Positions 20,131-29,191 of a stretch of DNA of 64,000 nt are shown piece after piece. The notes under the pieces were generated by a model that worked only from the letters and a program-made list of their open reading frames with translations, was not told the DNA's origin and ran no database searches. The DNA lies in assembly GCF_000720475.1 (NCBI RefSeq), contig NZ_JOAP01000027.1, positions 1 to 64,000 on the forward strand, written 5' to 3'. Within the stretch, counting starts at the first letter, position 1, and each line of letters opens with the position of its first letter. The position numbers and the translations under genes were made by a program. This DNA is from Streptomyces aureocirculatus (lineage in GTDB: Bacteria > Actinomycetota > Actinomycetes > Streptomycetales > Streptomycetaceae).

Positions 20131-21408
20131 GTGGAATCTCAGACCGTCGACCTCGCCCGCTGGCAGTTCGCTCTCACCGCCGGCGGCCACTTCCTCTTCG
20201 TATCCCTGACCATCGGCCTCGCCACCGTCCTGGCCGTGCTCCAGACCCGCGCGACCCTCCGCGGCGGGCAACCCGTCCACTTGCGCATGGTGCGTTTCTG
20301 GGGACGGCTCTATGTCATCAACTACGCCGTGGGCATCATCACGGGCCTCGTGATGGAGTTCCAGTTCGGGATGGCGTGGAGCGGCCTCGGCAAGTTCGCC
20401 GGGGACGTGTTCGGCTTCTCCCTCGCCCTTGAGACCGTCCTGGCGTTCTTCATCGAATCGACCTTCCTGGCCCTGTGGATGCTCGGCTGGGGCCGCTTCA
20501 ACAAGTGGGTGCACCTCGGGGTGCTGTGGGTGGTCACGCTCACCGCCTACATGTCGGCCTACTGGGTCCTGGTGACCAACGGCTTCCTGAGCCGCCCCAC
20601 CGGCTACGCCGAGCGGGCCGACGGCACCCTCGAACTCGCCGACACCGCCGAGCTGCTCACCAACCCCAGCACCCTCCTCGCGTTCGGCCACATCCTCGGT
20701 GGCTCCCTGCTGACCGCCGCCGTCTTCATGGCCGGTGTGAGCGCCTACCACTACCGCAAGGGCACCGCCGACGACGACGGCCTGCTGCGGCGGTCGCTGC
20801 GCATCGGTGTCTTCACGGGCGTGCCCGCGCTCCTTGTCACGGTGGCCTTCGGCGGCATGCAGTTCGGTGAGACGGAGGAGTGGCAGCCGATGAAGGCCGC
20901 CGTCTTCGACGACAACAAGGCCGAGATAGCCAAGCTTCAGGCCGAGATGGTGGAGCGCTTCGGCCCCGGCGACTATGTGCCGCCCGAGGCCCTGACCCGC
21001 GGCGCGGGACTGCTGATGGTCCTTGTCTTCGTCGTGCTCCTCGTCGCGGCCGTCGCCGGTGTGGTTCTCGCCTCCTTCCGGCGCCTCGCCGTGAAGTCGC
21101 GGCGCTGGCACCTGTTCCTGATGATCCTGGTGCCGCTGCCGTACGTGGCGATGATCGCGGGCTGGGTCTTCCGTGAGGCGGGACGTCAACCCTGGGTCGT
21201 CTACGGCCTGTTGCGCACCGACGACGCCGTCTCCCAGGTCTCGACGGGCCGCATGTGGCTGTCCCTGATCGTCTTCGTGCCGCTGTTCATGGCGCTGGTC
21301 GTCGGCCACTGGTGGGTGCTCCTGCGGGCGGTCCGTGAGGGGCCGCGGGAGCAGCAGCACAAGCCCGCCGAGACCACCGAACCCGTGCCCGCTGTCACCG
21401 CGTACTGA
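20131..21408 (+). CDS. cydA: Cytochrome bd oxidase subunit I
   Basis: Membrane quinol oxidase subunit carrying the b558, b595 and d haems. It has 425 residues, GTG start with TAGGAG directly upstream. Seen: the early haem-ligand region GGHFLFVSLTIG near 20, VMEFQFGMAWS near 75, ALETVLAFFIEST near 100 and GRQPWVVYGLL near 350. This is the short actinobacterial form, with a small Q-loop compared with the 520-residue enterobacterial subunit. cydB follows after 15 nt. No cydDC assembly genes are present here. Bd oxidases tolerate nitric oxide and nitrite, which is notable beside a possible nitrous-acid pathway. Confidence 0.95.
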   Translation: MESQTVDLARWQFALTAGGHFLFVSLTIGLATVLAVLQTRATLRGGQPVHLRMVRFWGRLYVINYAVGIITGLVMEFQFGMAWSGLGKFAGDVFGFSLALETVLAFFIESTFLALWMLGWGRFNKWVHLGVLWVVTLTAYMSAYWVLVTNGFLSRPTGYAERADGTLELADTAELLTNPSTLLAFGHILGGSLLTAAVFMAGVSAYHYRKGTADDDGLLRRSLRIGVFTGVPALLVTVAFGGMQFGETEEWQPMKAAVFDDNKAEIAKLQAEMVERFGPGDYVPPEALTRGAGLLMVLVFVVLLVAAVAGVVLASFRRLAVKSRRWHLFLMILVPLPYVAMIAGWVFREAGRQPWVVYGLLRTDDAVSQVSTGRMWLSLIVFVPLFMALVVGHWWVLLRAVREGPREQQHKPAETTEPVPAVTAY

Positions 21409-21423
21409 GGAGGGACCACGCTC

Positions 21424-22185
21424 ATGGAAACGCTCGCAACCGCCCTGCTCGGCTTCTTCTTCGCCGGTTACTTCGTCCTCGGCGGAGCCGACATCGGGCT
21501 CGGCATGCTCGCGCCCTACCTGGGCCGGGGCCGTGACGAGAGACAGCACGTCACCTCCACGATGGCACCCATGTTCCTGGCCAACGAGGTCTGGCTCGTC
21601 GCCTCCGTGGGAGTCTTCATCGGCGCGTTCCCGGAACTGGAGGGCGATGTCCTCAGCGGCCTGCTGCCGGTCTTCGTGCCGCTCGTCGCCGGCTGGATGG
21701 TGCGCGACGCCGGTCTGTGGTGGCGCGTCGCCGGTGGCCCGCAGGCCGCCGACTGGCTGGTCACCGGCGGAAGCTGGGTCGCGGCGGGAAGCTGGGGCTG
21801 GGTGCTCGCCTCACTGCTCAACGACTCCCCGACCGAACCGATCTCCCCCGGACTCGGGGCGCTCACCACGCTGTTCGTCCTGCTGCTCTTCCTCGCCCAC
21901 GGCCTGGCGTTCGCCACGCTGCGGCTGACCGGCGCGCCGCTGCAACGCGCGCTGCGCCTCACCGGGCGCGCCCGGTACTCCTTCGCGCTCACCTCGGTGG
22001 TGATCGCCACCCTGGCGATCCTGGCCGGCGGGCGGCTGCCGCTGTCCGAGCACGCGGCGAGCGACACCTCCCTGAAGCTCCTGGTGCCGGTGTCCGTGGT
22101 GGTCCTGCCGCTGCTGACAGCCGCCCACCTGTGGCTGTGGCGCCTGGTGCGCCGCGGCGGCATGCAGCCGACTTCGCTGCTCTAG
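21424..22185 (+). CDS. cydB: Cytochrome bd oxidase subunit II (short form)
   Basis: Integral membrane partner of CydA. It starts METLATALLGFFFAGYFVLGGADIGLGML with the family's GG(A/F)D motif near 22, then MAPMFLANEVWL near 50 and several more hydrophobic segments. At 253 residues it is well below the usual 330 or so. The end is a normal stop after a basic tail with no sign of a broken frame, so it is probably a natural compact subunit missing C-terminal helices rather than a fragment. It is co-transcribed with cydA; the MMPL exporter follows after 66 nt and may share the transcript. Confidence 0.9.
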   Translation: METLATALLGFFFAGYFVLGGADIGLGMLAPYLGRGRDERQHVTSTMAPMFLANEVWLVASVGVFIGAFPELEGDVLSGLLPVFVPLVAGWMVRDAGLWWRVAGGPQAADWLVTGGSWVAAGSWGWVLASLLNDSPTEPISPGLGALTTLFVLLLFLAHGLAFATLRLTGAPLQRALRLTGRARYSFALTSVVIATLAILAGGRLPLSEHAASDTSLKLLVPVSVVVLPLLTAAHLWLWRLVRRGGMQPTSLL

Positions 22186-22251
22186 CGCACTGCCCCGCCC
22201 CTGTTGCCCCGCACACCTCGACCATCCATCACCCGTACGGAAGTGAGTCAC

Positions 22252-24432
22252 ATGACCCTGACCGAGAAGTCCCCCGACAGCCGGGAGGCGGGTGCCGCGC
22301 CGCCCGGGAAGCCCGGCGTGTTCGCCCGGACCGCCCGGTTCGCGCACCGCCGCCGCTGGCTGGCCCTGACCCTGTGGGTCGTCGTCCTCGTCGGCGTCTG
22401 GGGCGCCGCGTCGGGCGGCGACGACTACCGCGAGAACTACACACTGCCCGGCACCGAGTCACAGGCCGCATCCGACCTCCTCGACCGCAGCAGCAAGACC
22501 AAGACGGGCGACAGCCTCCAGGTCGTCCTCCACGACAAGGACGGGCTTCGGGAGCCCGCGGTCAAGGACCGCGTCGACAAGATGCTGGCCGAGGTCGCGA
22601 AGCTGCCCAAGGTCACCCAGGTACGCAGCCTCTACGCGGACAAGTCCGCCATCGCCGCCGACGGAAAGATCGGCTACGCGACGGTGGTCCTCGACGTCAC
22701 GTCGGCCAACATGCCGCGCGGGGACACCGAACGCATCCTGGAAGCCGTCAAGACGGTGGAGGGACAGGGGCTGCAGGCCGAACTCGGCGGTGGCGCCGCC
22801 CGCAAACTCGCCGCCGGCGAGGGCGGCATGGGCGAGATGATCGGCCTGGTGTTCGCGCTCGTCATCCTGGTGTTCATGTTCGGCACCCTGATCGCCGCGG
22901 GACTGCCCATCATCACCGCGCTGTTCGCCGTCGGTTCGACGCTCGCGGTGATCGTGGTCGCCTCGCACTTCGTCACCATCGCCGACTACACGCCGTACGT
23001 GATGATGCTGGTCGGCCTTGGCGTCGGCATCGACTACGCACTGCTGATCTTCGCCCGCTTCCGCAGCGAGCTCGCGCGGGGCGCCACCCACGAGGACGCC
23101 ACGGTCAAGGCCCTCGACTCCGCCGGGCGCACCGCGTTCTTCGCGGGCTCCACGGTCATCCTCGCGCTGCTCGGCCTGGTCGCGCTCGGCCTCGGCTCGC
23201 TCCAGGGCATGGCGCTCTCGGTGGCCCTCACGGTCCTGGTGACCCTGCTGGCCTCGCTCACGCTGCTGCCCGCGCTGCTCGGCATCTTCGGCAAGCGCTT
23301 CGCCCGGCAGTTCGCCGCGCGTGACGCCAAGCGGGCCGCCAAGCAGCGCCCGGCGGCCGGCACGGGCTGGCGCGCGTTCGCCACGCGGGTGCAGCGCAAG
23401 CCGCTGGCCGTCCTGATCGCCGGGCTCGTGGTGACCTGTGCGCTGGCGTTCCCGGCGCTCAGCCTGCGTCTGGGGTTCACGGACGCGGGCAACGACAAGC
23501 CCGACTCGACCAGCCGTCAGGCGTACGACCTGCTGTCCCAGGGCTTCGGCCCGGGCTTCAACGGCCCCCTGTACGTGGTCGTCGAGGGTGAGAACGGCGC
23601 CGAGAAGCCCGCCGCGGCCATCGCCGAGACCCTCAACGGCACCAAGGGCGTCGCCGCCGCCACCGGGCCCGTCCCCACGGACGACGCGAACGTGGCCACG
23701 GTGATGGCGTTCCCCACGAGCTCGCCGCAGGACGAGGGCACCTCCGACCTCGTGGACAGGCTGCGCGACGACGTCCTGCCCAAGGTGGCTGAGGACACCG
23801 GCGCCCGCTATCTGGTCGGTGGCGCCACCGCGGCGAGCGAGGACTACTCCGCCAAGGTCGCCGACCGGATGCCGGTCTTTATGGCCATCGTGGTCGGGCT
23901 CTCCCTCGTACTCCTGATGGTGGTCTTCCGCTCGGTCCTCATCCCCCTGAAGGCGGCGCTCCTGAACCTGCTGAGCATCGGGGCCGCGCTCGGCGCCATC
24001 TCGCTGGTGTTCCAGCACGGGATGTTCGGCGTCGAGCCGGGACCGATCGAGGCGTATCTGCCGGTCGTCATCTTCGCCATCGTCTTCGGTCTGTCCATGG
24101 ACTACGAGATCTTCCTGGTGTCGCGGATCCAGGAGGAGTGGCAGCGCGCGAAGGATCCGACGGTCGCGGTCCGTGAGGGGCTCGGGCACACCGGGTCGGT
24201 CATCATCGCCGCGGGCGCCATCATGGTCGTGGTGTTCGGCTCCTTCATGCTGAGTCCGGAGCGGATGCTCCAGCAACTGGGCTTCGGCATGGCGGTGGCG
24301 ATCTTCGTGGACGTCCTCGTCATCCGGTGCCTGATCGTGCCCGCGGTGATGCAGTTGCTCGGCAAGCGGGCCTGGTGGCTGCCCGCGCCGCTCGCGAAGA
24401 TCCTGCCCAGGGTCGACCTCGAGAAGCACTGA
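22252..24432 (+). CDS. MMPL/RND-type lipid or drug exporter
   Basis: 726-residue inner-membrane transporter. I start it at the ATG with GGAAGTGA upstream. One N-terminal helix (WLALTLWVVVLVGVW) precedes a large extracytoplasmic loop. Blocks of clustered helices follow around 205-360 and 525-700, each with MMPL features (GLGVGIDYALLIFARFR; FGLSMDYEIFLVSRIQEEW). Family members move lipids, siderophores or antibiotics using the proton gradient. Position next to cydAB, and within a metabolite region that also has a DHA2 pump, suggests a self-protection or export role, but substrate is unknown. A strong bidirectional terminator follows. Confidence 0.9.
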   Translation: MTLTEKSPDSREAGAAPPGKPGVFARTARFAHRRRWLALTLWVVVLVGVWGAASGGDDYRENYTLPGTESQAASDLLDRSSKTKTGDSLQVVLHDKDGLREPAVKDRVDKMLAEVAKLPKVTQVRSLYADKSAIAADGKIGYATVVLDVTSANMPRGDTERILEAVKTVEGQGLQAELGGGAARKLAAGEGGMGEMIGLVFALVILVFMFGTLIAAGLPIITALFAVGSTLAVIVVASHFVTIADYTPYVMMLVGLGVGIDYALLIFARFRSELARGATHEDATVKALDSAGRTAFFAGSTVILALLGLVALGLGSLQGMALSVALTVLVTLLASLTLLPALLGIFGKRFARQFAARDAKRAAKQRPAAGTGWRAFATRVQRKPLAVLIAGLVVTCALAFPALSLRLGFTDAGNDKPDSTSRQAYDLLSQGFGPGFNGPLYVVVEGENGAEKPAAAIAETLNGTKGVAAATGPVPTDDANVATVMAFPTSSPQDEGTSDLVDRLRDDVLPKVAEDTGARYLVGGATAASEDYSAKVADRMPVFMAIVVGLSLVLLMVVFRSVLIPLKAALLNLLSIGAALGAISLVFQHGMFGVEPGPIEAYLPVVIFAIVFGLSMDYEIFLVSRIQEEWQRAKDPTVAVREGLGHTGSVIIAAGAIMVVVFGSFMLSPERMLQQLGFGMAVAIFVDVLVIRCLIVPAVMQLLGKRAWWLPAPLAKILPRVDLEKH

Positions 24433-24452
24433 CCGTACGGAAGACCGTACGG

Positions 24453-24499
24453 AAGGGGCCCGGTCCCCGGCGGGAAGTCCGCCGGGGACCGGGCCCCTT
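24453..24499. terminator. Bidirectional terminator between the MMPL gene and the PucR regulator
   Basis: A 21-bp stem AAGGGGCCCGGTCCCCGGCGG pairs perfectly with its complement around a 5-nt loop, located between two convergent stop codons. Two CCGTACGG palindromes precede it. Confidence 0.9.
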
Positions 24500-24518
24500 C
24501 GTGCGTACGGTGGGTGGT

Positions 24519-26459
24519 TCAGACGGTCTCTTCGCCGGGCACCGCGCGCCCGTGCAGTGACTTGCCCACCTTGTGCAGCCGCAGCGCCAACTGGAGTTCG
24601 AGGGACGGCCCCGGCTGCTGCCAGTCGGGGCCGAGGAGCTGCCCGATGCGCTCCAGGCGGCGGCCCACCGTGTTCGGGTGCACCTGTAGCGCCTCGGCGG
24701 CGTGGGTGGGGCTCGCACCCGCGGCGAAGTAGGCCTCCAGGGTGGCGGCCAGGGTGGTGGAGCGCTGCTGGTCGTAGCTGATGATCGGGCCGAGCGTCTG
24801 CTCGATGAACGCCCCGATGTCGCGGTTGCCGCCGAGGAGCATGCCGACGAAGCCGAGCTCGTCGACCGTGGCGGGCGTCTCCATGTCCTCCTTGCCGAGG
24901 CCCGTCAGGACGTCCAGGCACAGCACCGCCTCCTGATAGGCCGCGATCAGCTCCTTGGGGCCGCCGTGGGCCGAGGCGGCGCCCGCGGGCGCCGGCCTGC
25001 CGAGCATCTCGCCGAGCCGCTGCATCACGTCACGGGCGGCCTCCCTGGGGTCGGCGTGCGGCAGCAGCAGGATCAGGTGCCCGTCGTGGATCGTCTTGGC
25101 GCCCCCGCGGAGCCAGACGAAGGTGGACGCCCAGGTCGAGAGCCGGTGCCGGTCGCCGACCTGCACCCGTGTGACGATCACCGCGTGCCGGGTGCTCAGA
25201 TCGATCCCCAGGCGCTGCAGCCGCCGCTGCCAACGGCGGCTGAAGGGCGACCCGTTGATCAGGTCCTCCAGGGCCTCGTCGCGGACCTTGCGGTCGGCGG
25301 ACTCACCGCTGCGGTTCAGTACGGCGAGGATGCCCGCGGCCCGTACGGCGTACCGGACCAGGGCCGGGTCGGGCTTGCGGTACGCCTCGTGGCAGCGCAG
25401 TACGAGCGCCCCCAGGTCCTGCTCGTTGACGCGTACGGGGGCGACGGTGACGCCGCCGGGCAGCTCGACGGTGCGGTGCTCGGAGCGGGCGGTGAAGGTG
25501 GCGGCGGCGAGTTCCTCCTCGTCGCCCTCCCAGGGCCGCCCCGAGTGGGCGACGACGTCGTCGTTCTCGCCGCGCAGCCACACCGAGCCGCCGAGCGCCT
25601 CGCTCACGGCGGAGGCGAAGGCGTCCGTGTCGATGCCCTCGGTGGCGAGTTCGAGGAGCCTGCCGCCGCGGTCGGCGGTCTGCTGCCGGTTCCGGTCGCG
25701 GGCCCGCAGCCGGTCGACCTCAGCGGTGAGGTCGGCTATCCGGCTGTGGGTGTACGCCACGGCGCGCACCCACTTCACGGCGGCGGAGCCGTAGTCGGCG
25801 AGGGTGGACATCAGGGCCACCTCGTCGGCCGTGTAGGAGCGCGGACCGCGGTCACCGCCGAAGAGGACGCCGACGACGCTGTCCCCGACGCGCAGCGGCA
25901 CCGCGAGGACGGCGGTGAGGCCTTCCTCCAGGACGATGGACTCGACCTGTTCGGAGCGCTGGATGGTGTCGTCGCGAAGATAGTCGCCGGTCCACAGGGC
26001 GGACTTGGCGACCGAGCCGATGGCGCTGAGGCCCTGCCAGGCGGGGATGCGGGCCGTGCCGTTGCGGTCCGCTATGGCCCCGTCGTTGGCCCGGACGCAG
26101 ACACTGTCCTGGCCGTAGAGGTCGAGGAGCATCACCCACGCCATGTCGAAGTGCAGGAGCAGCCGCGAGCGGCGCACCATGGCCGTCAGGAGCGCGTCCA
26201 GGTCCTCCTGCTCGGCCAGGTCGCGGGCGGTGTCGATGAGGACGGCCAGCTCGTTCTTGCGGCGGTCCATATCGGTCGTGCGCTGTTCGATCCCGAGGGC
26301 GACTTCCTTGGCACGCTCCAGTTCGTCGAGGACGTGCGGCGGAGCACCGCCGCGCCGCGCGTCCGTCGTGGGCCGGCTGAACGCGCTGCGGGGCGCTCTG
26401 GCCGCCAGAAGTTCCAGATAGGTATGGACACCACTTAACGTGGCCGTGACTTGAGACAT
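24519..26459 (-). CDS. GAF-domain PucR-family transcriptional regulator
   Basis: 646-residue cytoplasmic regulator. It has an N-terminal coil (about 40-75), a GAF-like sensor domain (about 85-245; LTAVLAVPLRVGDSVVGVLF), a middle linker domain with a possible further sensor, a GGDEF-like CdaR region, and the C-terminal PucR helix-turn-helix (LEAYFAAGASPTHAAEALQ, HPNTVGRRLERI). The start chosen is the ATG at 26459 with GGAG 6 nt upstream, removing 32 dubious residues. It faces the MMPL gene tail to tail and lies 151 nt upstream of the DHA2 exporter's stop, so its target is not obvious; autoregulation or control of neighbouring transport genes is possible. Confidence 0.88.
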   Translation of the reverse strand: MSQVTATLSGVHTYLELLAARAPRSAFSRPTTDARRGGAPPHVLDELERAKEVALGIEQRTTDMDRRKNELAVLIDTARDLAEQEDLDALLTAMVRRSRLLLHFDMAWVMLLDLYGQDSVCVRANDGAIADRNGTARIPAWQGLSAIGSVAKSALWTGDYLRDDTIQRSEQVESIVLEEGLTAVLAVPLRVGDSVVGVLFGGDRGPRSYTADEVALMSTLADYGSAAVKWVRAVAYTHSRIADLTAEVDRLRARDRNRQQTADRGGRLLELATEGIDTDAFASAVSEALGGSVWLRGENDDVVAHSGRPWEGDEEELAAATFTARSEHRTVELPGGVTVAPVRVNEQDLGALVLRCHEAYRKPDPALVRYAVRAAGILAVLNRSGESADRKVRDEALEDLINGSPFSRRWQRRLQRLGIDLSTRHAVIVTRVQVGDRHRLSTWASTFVWLRGGAKTIHDGHLILLLPHADPREAARDVMQRLGEMLGRPAPAGAASAHGGPKELIAAYQEAVLCLDVLTGLGKEDMETPATVDELGFVGMLLGGNRDIGAFIEQTLGPIISYDQQRSTTLAATLEAYFAAGASPTHAAEALQVHPNTVGRRLERIGQLLGPDWQQPGPSLELQLALRLHKVGKSLHGRAVPGEETV

Positions 26460-26610
26460 CACACTCCGTGCTGTGCGCAGTGGACGCTCCGTCGGCAGGT
26501 TGCGGCGACGCGACAGAGCGAGGGTCGCTGGGGCCGTGCAACGGTGATCGGGCAAGTCTACAGAGCGACGATCAACCCCAGGCGGTGCGGTCAGGTTTCC
26601 TGAGACGCGG

Positions 26611-28332
26611 TCAGGTCTCCTGGGGCCTGGCGGTCCGTGGCAGCGCGACCATGATGACGGTCATGATCACGAACAGCGCGGCGGAGTAGAGCAGCCCGCG
26701 TCCGAAGGACCGGGAGAAGGTCTCGGCCCGGACTTCGGGGGTGGCGTCCGTGAGCGCCCGCTCGACCGCTGCGGACTGCTCCGCCGTGACACCGGCGGGC
26801 AGGCCCCGGCAGCTCTCGGGCACGGCGTCCGCGTCGGGCTCGGCCAGGCGGTCCTTCGTGCAGGAGCGGTGGTCCGCCAGGATGTCGTCCTGGGCGCCGC
26901 GGCCGGTGACGCCGGCCGCCGTGAGGTCCTGCCGGATCCTCGACTCGGCGGCGTCGATGCCCTTGCCGGACTGGCCGGGCAGCACGGCGAGGAAGACGAC
27001 GGCCACCATGGCGATGCCGATGGCGAGGCCCAGTTGGCCGGAGGTGTTGAGCACGCCCGACGCGGAGCCCGCGTCCTTGTGCGGTACGTCGGTGAGGGCG
27101 AAGTCGACCACCGGGGCGACCACCGCGCCCATGCCGAGGCCGAACACGAACAGCGGGGCCACCATGTGCCAGGAGCTGATGTCCGGGCCGTAGTGGCCGC
27201 TGACCAGGACGAAGAACAGCGCCCCCGTGACGAGCAGTACACCACCGGCGAAGAGGACCTTGCGCCCGAACCTCGGGGTCAGCAGGCCGCCCGCGAGTGC
27301 GGCCGTGATCATCAGGCCGAGGAACATGGGCAGCGCGGTGAGCCCGGAGCGCAGGGGCGACCAGCCGAGCCCCGACTGCATGTACAGGGACCACATCAGG
27401 AAGAAGGTGCCGTAGGCGATGCTGTACAGCAGGTTGACGCTGAAGCCGCTCGCGAAGCTGCGGGTGCGGAACAGGCTCAACGGGATCAGCGGAGTGCCGC
27501 CGCGGGCGATCAGCCGGCTCTCGTAGCCGACGAAGACGACCAGGACGACGACCGAGCCCGCCATCATCACGAACGTCCACACCGGCCAGCCGAGGTCGCG
27601 CCCCTGGTTCAGGGGGTAGACGAGCATCAGCACGGCGGCCGTGGCGAGGACGACGCCCACCAGGTCGAGCCGCGGCGCCTCGGGCGACCTGGACTCACGG
27701 ACGTACAGCAGCGCCGCGACGAACGTGACGATGCCGAGAGGGATGTTGACGAGGAAGATGGGCCGCCAGGCGAGGCCGAAGAGGTCGGCGCTGACGAGTA
27801 CGCCGCCGATGACCGGGCCGAGGACGAGCGCGAGGCCCGCGATGCCGCCGTAGGTGCCGAGGACCTTGCCGCGCTCCTGTCTGGGGAACGTGACGTGGAT
27901 GATGGACAGGACCTGGGGGATCATCAGCCCCGCGGTCGCGCCCTGGGCGACCCGCGCCCCGGTCAGCAGGGCCGGGTCGGGCGCGATGCCGCACAGCACG
28001 GAGGCGACCGTGAAACCGCCGAGACCGATGAGCAGCATGCGCTTGCGTCCGTAAATGTCGCCGAGGCGACCGCCGGTGATGAGCAGGGCGGCGAAGGCGA
28101 GTGTGTAGCCGGCCGTGATCCAGGCGATCGCGGAGTAGCCGGCGTCGATGTCCTTCTGGATGCTGGTGATCGCGACGTTGACGATGGTCACGTCGAGCAG
28201 ATCCATGAAGGCCGCACAAAGGATCACAGCCAGCGCGTACCAGCGCTTGGGGTCCGGTGGCGACTCCTGCTGCGCCTCGGTCCGCGTGCCGTTCGGGGCT
28301 TCTTCCGTGGCTTGCTCAGTGGGGGCGGTCAT
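26611..28332 (-). CDS. DHA2-family MFS drug exporter (14 TM)
   Basis: 573-residue proton antiporter of the EmrB/QacA type. It shows MDLLDVTIVNVAITSIQKD in TM1 with the family's acidic residue, GGRLGDIYGRKRMLLIG (motif A) and GGIAGLALVLGPVIGG (motif C), plus a long extracytoplasmic loop near 470-540 with two Cys before the last helix. The ATG at 28332 with GGGAAG upstream is preferred over a start 13 codons earlier. It is divergent from a MarR regulator across 109 bp, the classic arrangement for ligand-induced efflux; it probably exports a metabolite of the cluster or an antibiotic. Confidence 0.93.
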   Translation of the reverse strand: MTAPTEQATEEAPNGTRTEAQQESPPDPKRWYALAVILCAAFMDLLDVTIVNVAITSIQKDIDAGYSAIAWITAGYTLAFAALLITGGRLGDIYGRKRMLLIGLGGFTVASVLCGIAPDPALLTGARVAQGATAGLMIPQVLSIIHVTFPRQERGKVLGTYGGIAGLALVLGPVIGGVLVSADLFGLAWRPIFLVNIPLGIVTFVAALLYVRESRSPEAPRLDLVGVVLATAAVLMLVYPLNQGRDLGWPVWTFVMMAGSVVVLVVFVGYESRLIARGGTPLIPLSLFRTRSFASGFSVNLLYSIAYGTFFLMWSLYMQSGLGWSPLRSGLTALPMFLGLMITAALAGGLLTPRFGRKVLFAGGVLLVTGALFFVLVSGHYGPDISSWHMVAPLFVFGLGMGAVVAPVVDFALTDVPHKDAGSASGVLNTSGQLGLAIGIAMVAVVFLAVLPGQSGKGIDAAESRIRQDLTAAGVTGRGAQDDILADHRSCTKDRLAEPDADAVPESCRGLPAGVTAEQSAAVERALTDATPEVRAETFSRSFGRGLLYSAALFVIMTVIMVALPRTARPQET

Positions 28333-28441
28333 GGGAGCTTCCCAGCCTTTCCTGACGTCCTGTAGCCTCACCCGTAAAGAATCTCAGGGGCAGAATATCT
28401 CGGTCGCAAAGACTTAAGGAAAGTAAGTTGGGTCGTGAGTC
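28333..28441. promoter_or_regulatory. Divergent promoter region, exporter / marR
   Basis: Unusually AT-rich for this window. It contains ACTTA-N7-TAAGT (28412-28428), a short inverted repeat of MarR-operator size just upstream of the marR start, and two GAAT(AT)CTC direct repeats near 28380-28402. The exporter and regulator promoters must both lie here; MarR repression of both is the likely scheme (inference). Confidence 0.5.
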
Positions 28442-28981
28442 ATGTCAAGCAGTGAATCCACACCGATGAGTTCGGCGCCGCGCAGCTACCACGAGAGCGC
28501 CGGCAAGAGCACGGGGGACGCGGAGCGGGACGAGGTACTGAAGGAGGTGATGGTCGCGGGCCGCGAGCTGGGGCTTTCCTTCCTGTCGCTCAACGCGGCG
28601 ACAGCACGCGCGCTCACCATGCACCCGACGGACGCCTGGATCATGTCCTATCTGCAGAGCGTGCCCGCCGACTCCCCGGTCTCCCCCGGGGACATCGCCA
28701 AGGTGACCGATCTGACCACGGGCGCGGTCACAGGAGTGATCGACCGCCTGGAGGCCAACGGGTACGTGACGCGCGAGCGTGACCCCCATGACCGCCGCAA
28801 GGTCATCATCCGTCCCGCCAAGAAGAGCAAGAAGATCGCTGAGGCGTTCCGGCCGACGATCGAGGACGCCGTCGAGCTCGGTCTTGCTTACAGCACGGCG
28901 GAACTCCGCATCATCACCAGGTACTTGCACGAGAGCAAGGCGATCACGGAGCGGACCATCACGCGCCTGCGCGACCTGTGA
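28442..28981 (+). CDS. MarR-family transcriptional regulator
   Basis: 179-residue winged-helix DNA-binding protein. It has a recognition region SPGDIAKVTDLTTGAVTGVI at about 80-100, the wing RLEANGYVTRERDPHDRRKV near 100-120, and flanking helices for dimerisation. The first 30 residues are polar and likely disordered. Divergent to the DHA2 exporter, so it presumably represses that gene and itself until a ligand binds. Followed by a 12-bp-stem terminator. Confidence 0.93.
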   Translation: MSSSESTPMSSAPRSYHESAGKSTGDAERDEVLKEVMVAGRELGLSFLSLNAATARALTMHPTDAWIMSYLQSVPADSPVSPGDIAKVTDLTTGAVTGVIDRLEANGYVTRERDPHDRRKVIIRPAKKSKKIAEAFRPTIEDAVELGLAYSTAELRIITRYLHESKAITERTITRLRDL

Positions 28982-29005
28982 GCGATCCGCACGCCAGGAA
29001 AGACC

Positions 29006-29034
29006 GACGGCCCGTCCCGCCCGGACGGGCCGTC
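29006..29034. terminator. Terminator after marR
   Basis: GACGGCCCGTCC and GGACGGGCCGTC form a perfect 12-bp stem with a 5-nt loop, 24 nt beyond the marR stop and in front of the convergent transposase-like gene. Confidence 0.85.
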
Positions 29035-29053
29035 TCCGTACCTGCCCGGCGGC

Positions 29054-29183
29054 TCAGGGCCGGGGGCTTTCTCACCGGCCCTGAACGCAGGGGGCTTTCT
29101 CGCCGGTCCTGAACGCCGGGGGGCTTTCTCGCCGGTCCTGAACGCCGGGCACTGTCTCACCGGCCCTGAACGCCGGGCGCTGT
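29054..29183. repeat. 28-30-bp minisatellite, about four copies
   Basis: Units of the form CTTTCTCGCCGGTCCTGAAC plus GCCGGGGGG occur four times with variants GGCCCTGAACGC. Each unit contains CCGG-CCTGAACG-CCGG, able to form a small hairpin. It resembles short palindromic repeats often seen between streptomycete genes. It abuts the stop codon of the transposase-like gene. Confidence 0.75.
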
Positions 29184-29191
29184 CGCGGGCC

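Noticed and set aside
21424..22185. CydB truncated by a frameshift
   Set aside because: The stop follows a basic tail with normal codon bias up to it, and no CydB-like residues were found in other frames downstream.
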